From Druceiella hillmani (lineage: Eukaryota; Arthropoda; Insecta; Lepidoptera; Hepialidae), in NCBI GenBank assembly GCA_039881145.1, contig JAYKKI010000090.1:7413501-7477500 (forward strand): a stretch of 64,000 nt of DNA. Reading direction: 5' to 3'. Position numbers and translations under genes: made by a program. Positions 24,481 to 35,700 of the stretch are shown piece by piece. Every line of letters starts with the position of its first letter. Within the stretch, counting starts at the first letter, position 1. Below the pieces are notes generated by a model. The model was given only the letters and a program-made list of their open reading frames with translations. It was not told the DNA's origin and did not search any database.

Positions 24481-25189
24481 TCTTTCCCCACTCCATTCGC
24501 AATTACATTCTTTTGCGATGCTCTTTAGAACTAGCTGTTTATATCAATAATTTATGATCAAGTGGAAGTAATTGTTCTAATAGCAATAAATCTACCATAA
24601 CTTACTTATCGTATGTCAGGAACGAAGTAATTATATAAATAAATATACTCTAAACATTATTTGCACTTACGAACATATTACGAACATACATACTTTGTTT
24701 TATTGGACAAAGAAATATAAATAACTAAATATCCAGTCTCTTCGGCCTGAGCGTTGGTAAATTTACAAATGCTCAATGAATATTTCAAATAAGGAAACTA
24801 TATTCTAATAGGCTATATAAAAGAGAAACATTTACAATACTTAACTATCATTATTTCTCAACAACGTATAAGAGAAATCTTTTCTTTCTTTACTGAAAAT
24901 ATACCTCGTTGCGCAGAATAGAAATGGATTGCACCTAAGCTGAAAACTCTCACATTTGTTAGTCCATGCGTGCACTGTATTGTGCGGTCGGCGCCGGACA
25001 GCCGTTTTAACGTCACAATATACACCAGTATGTGTATGTACGTAAGACACATGCGTAGTTTCATTTAATTGTGTCTAGAAATTATTAAAAATGTTCACAA
25101 AAAATATGTCACACCCCACCCTTCAACTTCGTGACATACGTATTATTTAGTTACGGACTTAAGAATATCTAATTAGTACATATGGTCAA

Positions 25190-25310
25190 CTTATTGCTGT
25201 TGCGATGTCGTACAGCCAACCATAACACCAGTCTAACCACGCTAGACGGACAGCCAGGAATCGAACCTGGGTCCCTTCGGTGCACCACGACGTTAAATTC
25301 CGTGTGCCTT
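25190..25310 (-). mobile_element. tRNA-derived SINE fragment with intact B box
   Basis: On the minus strand, CCAGG + TTCGATT + CCTGG (plus coordinates 25254-25270) forms a perfect T arm with a consensus B box (GGTTCGATTCC). Upstream, 'gtggtgcaccgaagggac' does not complete an anticodon arm. Downstream, 'gcgtggttagactggtgtta' continues without the acceptor stem. It is therefore a SINE body or tRNA pseudogene, not a working tRNA. Confidence 0.6.
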
Positions 25311-25538
25311 ATTATAAACCCAACACATAATGGCGTATAATAGTAAAATAAAATAACCCGCACATATCTCAATAGCTAACACACCAATATATATTCCTAA
25401 ATTTTAGAGGATGGGATTATGTACCAGAGTTTTTCTTTTTTTTATTTCCCGTATACAATGTCAGGTCTAATTTGAAAGCTAAAATAAAAATAATTCAAAT
25501 AATTTTTTCAATAATTTTAGTAGTAATATATCTCTGAG

Positions 25539-25592
25539 AATATCGAGATATATATAATAGTATGCAATATCGAGATATATTTAATAGTATGC
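25539..25592. repeat. 27-bp tandem duplication
   Basis: Two units beginning 'aatatcgagatatat' at 25539 and 25566 differ at one base. Confidence 0.93.
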
Positions 25593-27494
25593 AAGAAATA
25601 TATTCCTTCTTCCTACCCGAAACTAATAGTTCTAAATTTATGAAAAAATAGGGTTCCAGAAGCCTATTCAAAGTTTGCGGGAGTACCATGAAGATTTTCG
25701 TTGATATCATAATTTTTATTAAAGCACCTTGTTTTTTGAGTACGAAAAATATGGTGGGCAATAAACATTACAATACATTGCGAAAAATTAAGTTTTGTGA
25801 ACCTTAAATATTTCTAAGTGCCATTAATGTTTATAAGTGCCACTGGTCCTCATGTTTGACAGGTTTTTTGACTAATACATTTTAAATAATCAGACAAATC
25901 TTTTCAAAATTAAAGAGGGATCATTATAAGATGTTGACAACGCTCTTTTTATGCCGTTAAGTTGGCAATATAATTATGAAACTTTTAAGTATTTGTGTAG
26001 TTAAAATATTTCTTTGAAAAAAGAGAACATGAATATTTTATCACAAAAATGTATGTACGTAAAATATATTTTTCGGCAGCTGAAGCCGAATTTAATTTTG
26101 TTTGGTACTGTTTTTATCATTCCTATTTTTAAAATATTATTTGTTTTTATGAGGCTATAATTGAAAGATGATAATAAGTTATAAAGACCAACTGTATTAT
26201 CAATCATTGCATTAAAAGTAAAGGACATTTGACACAGGTTGTATTTCCTCATTTATTAATTTTATATAGAACTATGAACGTTTTTGTTACTACACACAAT
26301 ATTTTTCTTGTGGCACGATAACTTAATTTTTTTCCCACTATATAATGACATCTCTTCAAAACTTTAGAAAATTGACTAGCTCTTTTTCTATTTTTAATAT
26401 ATAAACGATTTTTCTGCCAAAATTCTGTATTTCACCGGATTCCACACTTTGCACCAATTAAAATTCGTAATATTATTATAAATAGTCATAGTATATACAA
26501 CATATAAGGATGCAGCGAAAACGATTAAGATTATTGTTAGAATAATGTAACTGTTAGAAATCAATAATGATACGAATTGTAAATTTCGCAATAGAAAGCC
26601 ACACGATTGCAATTTTCTGAACAGACATCTGCATAGGCGAGTCGCTTCTCGCACATTTAGGTTGCATACCATATTTCTTCACCATAAAGAGCTGAGGAAA
26701 CATGGTATGCAGCTCGTCAAAATACATAGAGTAATATGTATGTATGTAATATATCTACAGATATGCTTTTCCTCGATATCGAAATGTCTCTTAATAATCC
26801 ATCTAAAATTTTTCCCACACAATTTCAATACATCTTTTAGTATTTTATTATAAAGGCATATATTTTACCCCAAAAATGAACTACTTATTGTTATGAATCT
26901 GAATACGAGAATTTCCTGTTTTGTATTCTTTCTAAGATTGTAATTGCAATGATACCAATTTGTACGGAGAAGTAATCGTTTTTCACTCATCTATTAATCA
27001 AATATAAAATATTTTCAATAATAAATTGTGATGATAATCTGAATACATTAATTTGTTTAAATTTGGAGCAATCCCGAGAATTTAATTTATTTGTTAAGAA
27101 AATAGATTTCTTACTTTTGACAAAATAAAAAGGAACATATAATCAGCCCCACCCTACAGCAACTTTCGCGCTACTGCCTTCTTTCTATAGAATGGGTGGA
27201 AATTATCAAGTAATTTACCAAACCAAATTAGTAATTGATCAATATTATAATAAACTGATACCCGATTAAAAAATAGTGCAAAAAGTCGGGACAACACAGC
27301 GCCCAGATGGCAAGAGAGTGTCATCTTGTTACCGGTATACAAAATCTACTAATAACCTATTAGAAATAAAAGTTTAATTAAATACTACTGTTCTATCAAA
27401 AACTATTTGCAATTTTTTTATTTCATATGTTTTTAGGGATGTTTTCAACAAAGAGAAACTTTAGCTAATATTGAATGAAAATAATATGGCGTTT

Positions 27495-27542
27495 AAGTTA
27501 CAGGTGATGCTAAAGTTTTAACTTTAGCACTACCTGTAACTT
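27495..27542. repeat. Near-perfect hairpin, 23-bp arms, 2-nt loop
   Basis: Arms 27495-27517 and 27520-27542 (aagttacaggt...) pair with two adjacent mismatches. There is no target-site duplication and no coding content. Confidence 0.95.
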
Positions 27543-27879
27543 ATAATATTTATTTTATCCTAGTTGTTTTGTTAATCTCGTGATGAAAAAAATGTCATTC
27601 TAATGAATACGCGTTTTCACTGTAAACGAATGTTTATTTTGCATGTAACATTTGTGTTAATCGTCTTCGTTAACACTGCGTTAAAATATTAAAAAAATTA
27701 TTTTATATAAAACTCTAACATTACATGTTACCAATTGGATTGTCTGTGCATTTGTTTATTTTACTGGTATAGTTTAACGTTTGCTTGTAATCATACAAAA
27801 ATCATATTATACGTGTATAAATTTTTGCGCACAAGATTTTATTTTTACATATACGCATGCCAAATTCTATATAATCTTT

Positions 27880-27952
27880 GTGCACGAGCATATCTTGACG
27901 GTGCTCATAATGATTGTCATCATTTGAGCACCGTCAAGATATGCTCGTGCAC
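27880..27952. repeat. 34-bp nearly perfect hairpin with 4-nt loop
   Basis: Left arm 27880-27907 (gtgcacgagcatatcttgac...) is exactly complementary to 27925-27952. The intervening bases pair for six more bp (aatgat/atcatt), leaving one bulged T at 27908 and a TGTC loop. Both strands could fold. It is far longer and more exact than chance allows. It resembles a microRNA-like or hairpin-RNA precursor in shape, but uninterrupted pairing is also expected from a recent local inverted duplication. No promoter is seen. Confidence 0.97.
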
Positions 27953-30900
27953 TTTTATTATAAAGATGAATTTAAAACAATAATGCAACATAATTCCTGT
28001 TAAACGTGAACACGCAAAATTACCTTTCCTGCAACTATAAAACTTTCTTTATGAACTTAGGGCTAATATTAATTTCTATCGATTTTACTCAAGAGATCAA
28101 AATTCCATAAAACATATTGTTGTTTCACTCAACAATATTGTATATAGTTGCTGATAGTGTTCGCTCGGCATTTATCACATACAGCATAGAAAATGAAAAA
28201 CATCCAGCGTTTTGAAACCTTGCTTTCATTACCTAACATCTTTACGTATTTTCCGCAAACATTTAAATTGGAATATTTGTCATCGTAAAGACGATGTAGT
28301 ACTCGCTTAACTTTTCAGTTGGTACAAACTGGTATTAATTTTTAAAAGTAACATTATCCAAAATAAAACGTTACATTTCAACTCTTTGCGTCATCAAGTT
28401 AAGCAATTTTTTTTTAAATAGTGTTTTATTATAAATTTTATAAACTAGGGAAGTTCAAGAGTGCAGCCACCTAGCAACTCAATAAACTAATTACTCGATT
28501 AGTCAATGGAACAAAAAATATGTCAAGATTGAGCGCATCCTGCAACTCTATATTGAAAAATGTGATTACACGAAAGATAAGCGACGGGATTTTCGTGTGG
28601 CTTTAGGCAAATTAAATAATATTCCTATATTATCATCCCCTCTTGTAAAATCCAATTATATAAAGGGCTACTAAACTCAAGATGAAGCGGTTATCAGAAT
28701 AATCATATGGTAATTTAAAAAAATGCTTAATCAATAATGGTTCTCGTTGGGATTAAAGTGAATTACACTCGACTGTGATATTCATAAAATCTAAAGTAAA
28801 TAAGTAAAAGCAATACCCATACTTTTCATAACCCAAATTTTTTTTAATTATTTTATTTAAAATTTCCATAAAAAGAAGAATACTATGGACATATGAATTG
28901 AAAAAATATCAATGTACATTCGATTTCATCAAAATCGTAAGGACACCGTATATCAAATCCTAATACTCTATAGACTTGTAGACAGCTTCCGATGATACAA
29001 CAATGAAATGTGAGTTGATTGTTCATAATTATACCACAGTATATATGTTCGATATATAAAACTCTTCCAATCGTAGTTCTGTCTAGCTCATAACTGTGCG
29101 GAAAGGGGACACGTAAGCGGGAGTGCAGATAATACATATTATCGACATAAATAGACCACAAAAATATAATACTTGTAAACATATTTTGCATTAATTGTTT
29201 CAGTTTTGCCATACAATACAATTTCAAAGAAATTGTAATGAAATGATATTCAACATTATTTCTGTAACAGTTATTCTGTTATCTACCTAAAAGCCCTTTA
29301 TGAAAACTATGATAAAAATTGCAATGCAGAATTATTCGATTCTTCCAGACAACCAGTAAACACAAATTCTTTAAGTTAAATTTAATATTATTGTTGCTAC
29401 TCCAAAAATGACATTTCTATGAAAAGCTTACGTCCATTTTACAAAATATAAATGAATTTCCCCTTTCGCTACACACTACTTTGTTTATAAATTATTAAGA
29501 GAAATTTAATTACTTCAATATTTTCCGGTTTTGCATTTCCGCAAGGAAATGTACACTAAAGAGAAAAGGATAGTTTGGAAGCTTTTGTCGCTATTTTCTG
29601 TCGACTTCCGTGATCGCATTTTGGGTCAGTCAGTCAATTTACTTCATGTTGTCTAAATGTAGCAGATAATTTCTCATAATGATTAGAGCTTTATTAAATA
29701 TCGCCTGAAGACAACTTAAATATCAAAGGCTTTTATGGTAATTCCATTAATAAAGAATTATTTTATGTCGATCTCATTCCTCTAAATGTGTATTTTTAAT
29801 ACACATGGAATAAGCGAAAGAAATAATATGTGTTTAAATAGTATATTACGTTTATGTTACATATTTTCCAAGACTTAAGGTAGACACTTTTATGATTAAT
29901 TTATGTCATACCCAACCATGCCATTACCAAGAAATTTCAGGAATTACTCGAAATACTTGAGTCCAATTTCTCTTACTTGTATAACGTTAAAAACTTTCAA
30001 GTCTTATCTTTCAAAATTACATTTAAAAGATTTTTATAAATTTATTTTAACATAAATAAAAAATAATGAATATGCTTCAGCATATTGTGGTTAATATAAG
30101 TAAGGTTTAGCATGCATACACAATTTCACAATAGTGAAAGAAGTTGATATGTGCTACAGTTTAATATAGGAAGTTTTAATTTCTATTCATGAATGGCGTA
30201 GGGAGGATTAAAAAAGAGTTGAAATTCTACAAAAATCATCGTAATTTTCACGAATAAATCAGAAATGGGAGAATTCTCAAATGAATGCTACATAATTTCT
30301 GTTATGTACACCTTAATACAATGTTTTAAATAATATGTTTTAGCAGTATTTCCCTAAATGTCTCTATTAGATCATCCCATGAAGGGATACATATATTTAA
30401 ATCACTATATTACTGCGAGAAGTGAAACGATTACCCTTACTAAAATTCTCGGTAATAAAATGGTCAAGAAACAAAAAAACGTTTTTGTTGTGTACCAAAA
30501 ATTTTAAATTACTTTTTTGTTTTAATACTTTAAAATAACACAATTATCTCAAAGATTTTAAGATGAACATAAGAATAATTTCCCAGATATGGAGAGTTAC
30601 AATAGTAGAAATGAATCTAAACAACGAAAAGTTGGTTAATAAAACGTTATTCAGTTTGGGTATTTTGATATTTAATTTCGCGTCGATTAACAAAATTGAA
30701 ACAGACGCATATAATATAATCATTCAAAACCTATACCATTATTTTTAGTATTATTATTAAAATAACAATACATAACGAGCAATAACAGAACTTGTAAACA
30801 TACATCATGATGGCAAATCGTTTCAAAAAGCTTAAATGAAATATATACAAATTCACAAGTATTTTCATGTTTCAAAATTATTATAAATTTTGTAAATAAA

Positions 30901-31190
30901 AAAAAATCAAAACTTTTGTATAGATGTTCAATAAAATTTTTTCACAATTTCATGAAAGGTAGTTCTTGAAATATTATTAAAAAAGTTCATAAACGCACTT
31001 CAAACTGTAAAGGGCAGGTTTTACAAAGCAAACCCTTATGACATATAGAGAATATTGTATGTCACAAAGGTTACGAATATACGGGTTACGGGTCATAAGG
31101 GTTACGAGGATACGAACATGCAATTAAAAATTTATATATATGTGGTCCAAGGTAACAAATGATGAAATCGCGCAATTACCGGTCAGCGTG
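27953..31190. other. Gene-free stretch
   Basis: A 114-codon minus-strand frame (28883-29227) lacks a recognisable domain and is within chance expectation. A short 9-bp hairpin (atgtgtatt/aatacacat) lies at about 29787. The part at 31060-31110 repeats 'ggttacg' several times. Confidence 0.5.
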
Positions 31191-31191
31191 T

Positions 31192-31284
31192 TATAAAAAC
31201 GGTTCCATAGTCACATTTAGTTCGAAGAGAACTCGAGGTCCAAACATTTTTTATCATTATTTTACGTTATCATGAAGTTTAGAA
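31192..31284 (+). promoter_or_regulatory. Candidate TATA promoter and mini first exon (cuticle-protein-like layout)
   Basis: TATAAAA at 31192-31198 is followed about 28 bp later by an initiator-like 'atttagttcg', then a roughly 50-nt leader. ATG AAG TTT AGA A follows at 31272-31284 and abuts a donor (GTATGT). A first exon that encodes only about four residues (MKF...) before an intron is typical of insect cuticle-protein and some other secreted-protein genes. A 'tccaaggtaac' 45 bp upstream of the TATA resembles an FTZ-F1-type nuclear receptor site, which also fits. However, no second exon with the rest of a signal peptide or a chitin-binding domain is found downstream in this window, so this may be a relic, a gene with distant exons or a coincidence. 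Confidence 0.25.
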
Positions 31285-31285
31285 G

Positions 31286-34253
31286 TATGTATTTTACAAA
31301 CGTAAAGCAAAATAACAATTTTAAAATCAAAATTGAGTTTTAACCGTGAATATTAATATTTGCTTTTGATTTCAAGTTGATACCTCTGACCGTTCATTCA
31401 AAAAGGGTATTAACAAACAAACAGGTGGAAACAAGTACCTCTATTATAAGTTCCGTTTTTTTGGTCAATCTTAAGTACAAAATTCTAGAGTTTAATGACG
31501 TAATGCACTTTGTTTTAATTTTTTAATATTTAAATATTTTTCTATCGCATCTTATAGCGAAATTTATCATTAAGCGTAATAAGTGCAGGTATCGTCCACA
31601 TACATCTTGTATTCGTCACTGCAAATTCACATTCGCAATTATATTTCCGCAAAGGTGATCCAACTGAATTGCTCCTGACAAATAAATGAAATCAAGTGCA
31701 CTCGTGTAAAAATCGAACGTCAACGACCTGATAAGGGTCACGATGCACACGACCCCGAACCTGGCGTAATCTTACTTAAGGGAAAAAGGAAACGTCAAGC
31801 GAGATAGACAGGTTTATTTGTAAGGGTTTCTGACGATATAGATTTGAGAATTATTTCATTATCGCCAGAACAAATCAGGTTGAGTATTTAATTTTTTTTT
31901 ATTTTCCAAGAAAACATTTATTACTTTTTGAATATCATTAAGGATTTAAAATATTTTTTTAGAATATTGATAATAGGTATAATTAAATAAAAAAAAAGTT
32001 GTTTTTAATTTAAATTACATTTAAAACTGACTTCTGTCTGTCTCGCTTAAACTTTTATTGGCGCAGCTTATTATTGATCATTTTCGCATAAAATATAATT
32101 TCTAATTCTATTTGTATAATTATAAAATTAACTTCCAAATATTCAATAAATTTTCTTACAGCTGATTAGGGTTTTTGGAATTACACAATGATTACACATA
32201 TGAACAGATAAACCCTTAAATGAAGTATTTCTGTTTTTTTTTTATTACCTACTGTTTCTAATAAAGATTTTTAATTGTTATTTTTTGACAATCTGCACCC
32301 ATAAAAGAATTTTATATGCGTTCAGAAATTACAAATAAACGTCAAGTTTATATATTTTCACAACCAATTTAATTGTTTTGGGGTGACCAAATTTAATAGT
32401 GCTTAATAAAGTACAAATTACATTCAGACAGATTATTAAACAATACATCATTGATTTTTAAATTCATTCCGTGACGAAAAAATATTTTCTCTGAATTTCA
32501 AATTAATCTAAATTAACTTTTTATCGACTTAATATAAATTAAATATCCTGTCGATTCTTTATTAACGATATCGCGGTCACATACCAATGAAAAATCACGA
32601 TGACACTTTTTAATCACATTACTCATTTAATTTCGATACTTCATTTTGTATCATATTTAATACTAAGAATTATCTTGCATTTTTGAATGTGTGATTCCAA
32701 TGAGTGGTCACTGACCCATTCACCCGCAATCTTCTCATTAGAAAGCTATTGCTATTTATGCATGCATGTACAAAGCGATAAATGCATATTTCTACTGTAA
32801 TACAAAGATCGAAACATTAAAAAAAAAGAATGGTTTGGAAAAATGTTTGCATTTAATTACCTATATTATATTCTATACATTTATACTATTGTTTACATTA
32901 TAATTTCAATTTTAAATTTTTAAGTTTAAATTATAATTTAATATTTATCATTTAGAAACAATTTATAATATTATATAACTTTCTTTTTTATTTAAATTTT
33001 CATATAAGTTCAAAATTATATTTAATAATAAAAAAATATTTCGTTCTCAGTGAAAAACTTCACTGCTGGTAGAAAGATGGCGAAAATGGCTTACAATTAC
33101 TTCAAGTTATTTATTTCCAACAGTACATGCACATGTCTATTATTTTCCAACTAACTAAATAAATGAAATTTATTCATTGGAAATAAATGAAATTTATTCA
33201 TTGGACGAGTTTAATTTGCGTAAAAACTAATTAATCCTATATTACTATATTACTAATAAAGAACTTTGTCAATATTTTATCATTTGAATTATTATTTGTT
33301 TATTTATTTTTAATAAAAAACATGAGAACACGATACGAAAAAACTTTACGCCGATACGTCAAAATAACGCCCAATTTCTAATGTTTTCATTAAAATCTTA
33401 TACACTTCTTCTATAAAAGTAAATAATTTCAGACAGTTCTCCAAAATAATTTTATTTCATAAAACTGATAAACAATTTAATAATTGATGGCCTTATTAAT
33501 ACTTCAGCATTTAGCTTAATTTTGCAACTAAAGATTTAACTCATGTGTATGCCATTATACAATGTAATGCAATTCAACTCAATTTTTTTCAATTACGTAA
33601 TCAAACATTCATCATAAAATGGTTGATAAAAATCACTTGCCTTAACAGATCGTTTATAAAATTATTAATATAAAGTATTATTTCAAATTATATCATACAA
33701 CTGGCATAATGTGTGCAAAGCTCTTTTTGACATTTCTTCTCATATATTTACATCGAAAAGTCGACTAACTGCCGGTACATATTCTCGAATACTTCTTGTT
33801 AATGTATTATAATATATTCCCGAACACTTTGTATTTAACGACACAATAAACAATACACTGGTAGATATTATTATTTTTACCTACCATGTACGGACATGAC
33901 TTTTACCACTGTTCATCGACAGGCGCAATGTATGCATATGATAGTTGAGGCAGCAGTCTAAAATTTATGTCTACCAATGCTATCCTTAGAAAATAGGCTA
34001 TTTTTAATTTTTTCTGATTAACGTTTATCTACGGTTATTAATTTTTTTATTTTTGTCAAAATCACTAATAATGTCGAATTACAAGAAAAATTATATAGAG
34101 ACCTTAAATAATTAATTTATCCGATATGCAATATGAAAAAAGAAAACAGTTGTAAAATGAAACTATACAAAAATAATAATCTAGACATTCTAAAAATATT
34201 TCAAATTAATGAAACAGAGTTTATTTGCGTGAAATATAATCCTGTCTAATGGT
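31286..34253. other. Gene-free stretch with a more complex segment at 31560-31880
   Basis: A frame of about 43 codons (around 31680-31805, +, containing DKGHDAHDPEPGV and a basic GKRKRQAR end) lies in the G+C-richer segment but has no ATG-led exon structure or family match. 'aaatcag|gttgag' at 31880 is a donor-like site. From 32860 to 33010 the DNA is nearly pure A/T. A 24-bp duplication (aaataaatgaaatttattca...) lies at 33157-33204. Confidence 0.45.
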
Positions 34254-34303
34254 AATGACATCTGAATAATTAAATATTTTTATTTAATCATTCAGATGTC
34301 ATT
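34254..34303. repeat. Near-perfect hairpin, 23-bp arms, 4-nt loop
   Basis: Arms 34254-34276 (aatgacatctgaataatta...) and 34281-34303 pair with one mismatch around TTTT. Confidence 0.95.
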
Positions 34304-34820
34304 ATTTAATTATTCATATGGAAATTTGAATTAGAAATATGTAATTAATATTCAGCGACAGCTTTGTTTCTTTTTGTAAGTTTATCATCTCCTGTTTTGT
34401 AATATTATTTTTTTATTTAATGGCATTCAATATATTTTAATGACAGAAGCTTTGTTATTACCAAATTGAAAAAAAAATAAGTAAGACAATAAAAACGATA
34501 ATGCGCTTCCATAATTTTTTCTACGCCAATTGACTGATTTACGAAACATTTTATTTTTGTATTTTTTTTCACCTTTGGATTAATACATCCCCATTTAGAT
34601 GAAATTAATATTTATCTTGTAATCGAATGAAACAAATTTGTAATAATCTAAAAACAATGTATTATACTATCAAGCAAATTAGAGATGAGATAAAAGAAAA
34701 AAAAGTAAGAAAGAAAGTAAGAATAATAACTTTAATAACAAAGTTTCAAAAATTTCATAAAATAACTGAATGTAACTCATATTGAATATATTTGGCATTA
34801 ATTTTGTAAAAATTCAAAAA

Positions 34821-34910
34821 TTATATGAAACTACGTGATGTAGTGTTATTTCTACTTTCTTTAAGTTTTTTACCACGACCTAGGTTTTGTTGTATCACAA
34901 CATCTTCAAC
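34821..34910 (-). mobile_element. Dispersed repeat fragment, possibly Penelope-like (second copy)
   Basis: On the minus strand this copy has 'gttgaagatgttgtgataca' then 'acaaaacctaggtcgtgg', followed about 60 nt later by a palindromic 'actacatcacgtagt' that recurs in the 63.6-kb copy. TGAAGA + hairpin + AAAAC preserves the hammerhead-like order better than the 24.4-kb copy. No ORF is present. Confidence 0.45.
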
Positions 34911-34970
34911 AACAACATCTTTTTATTAGCAAATTCGATTTTTAATGAAATGTAAGTTTAGAGGTAAATA

Positions 34971-35117
34971 TATTTTATTTACAATATCGTCACTAATATA
35001 TTATATAATCATTTGGGATAGACATATGCATAAATCACCCTAAATATCCGGAATAATACTATATCTGAAATCGACCTTTCAATTTTCTTACAATTTTCGC
35101 GTAGACTTCTGAATGTA
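34971..35117 (+). repeat. Direct repeat, copy A
   Basis: Matches copy B at 35531 over most of its length. Shared landmarks are 'atcgtcactaatata', 'gacatatgcata', 'atcaccctaaatatccggaa' and 'taatac.atatct.aaatcg'. It starts about 60 bp after the Penelope-like fragment. Confidence 0.9.
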
Positions 35118-35530
35118 ACTCTTAATTGCGGTAACAAAACAAACTTAGAGTTAACCATAAAATAGCACCAAAATATTGTACAACCCATTGTGCGGGAAAA
35201 TTTACTAATAATGTTTCGTTGGTTATAGGATCCGACAATAAATCTGAGCTAATGATCGTTACTCGATGACAAAACTGCTATTAACTACGGTAAATAATGC
35301 CAGAAGTAGACTCTAGATCTACTGAGACGAATCTATATACCCTCTAAATACCTGTCTCTGCAAACTGATATGAAAAAAGCTCTCGTACATACCAATATTT
35401 TAATGATTAATTCAAATAAAATAAACAGAAGAATTTGACGATTGAAAGATACGAATCTCAGAATTACAGATAATACATGAAGTATTTCAAAGCATTTACG
35501 CGGGATTTAGATTGATTCGTTTGAAGTCAA

Positions 35531-35700
35531 TTTATTTTATTTGTAACATCGTCACTAATATAGAATTGCTAGCGCAATAAATATATGATATAGTAATTTA
35601 GGCTGGACATATGCATATATCACCCTAAATATCCGGAATAATACGATATCTAAAATCGTCCTCTAAGTTTTCCTACAATTTTTGGGTAGATTTCTGAAAA
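35531..35700 (+). repeat. Direct repeat, copy B
   Basis: Diverged second copy of 34971-35117, with about 20 extra bp near 35565-35590. The copies are only 560 bp apart, carry no TG...CA ends and flank no coding sequence, so they are more likely a local duplication or two fragments of one dispersed element than LTRs. Confidence 0.88.

Larger units (their letters stand above)
24481..27494. other. Gene-free stretch
   Basis: A CpG-containing patch at 24965-25020 (gtgcggtcggcgccggacag) and the tRNA-derived fragment at 25190 are the only G+C-rich parts. Frames of up to 92 codons (26394-26672, -) are within chance expectation. Confidence 0.5.

Noticed and set aside
25190..25310. Functional tRNA gene
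   Set aside because: Only the T arm and B box are intact; acceptor, D and anticodon stems do not form.
27880..27952. Rho-independent terminator
   Set aside because: A bacterial signal with no meaning in this eukaryotic, gene-free context; the stem is also far too long.
28883..29227. 114-codon minus-strand frame
   Set aside because: Same reason; no recognisable motif or gene structure.
34971..35700. Pair of LTRs of a solo retrotransposon
   Set aside because: No TG...CA ends, no primer-binding site or polypurine tract, only 560 bp apart and no coding sequence between.
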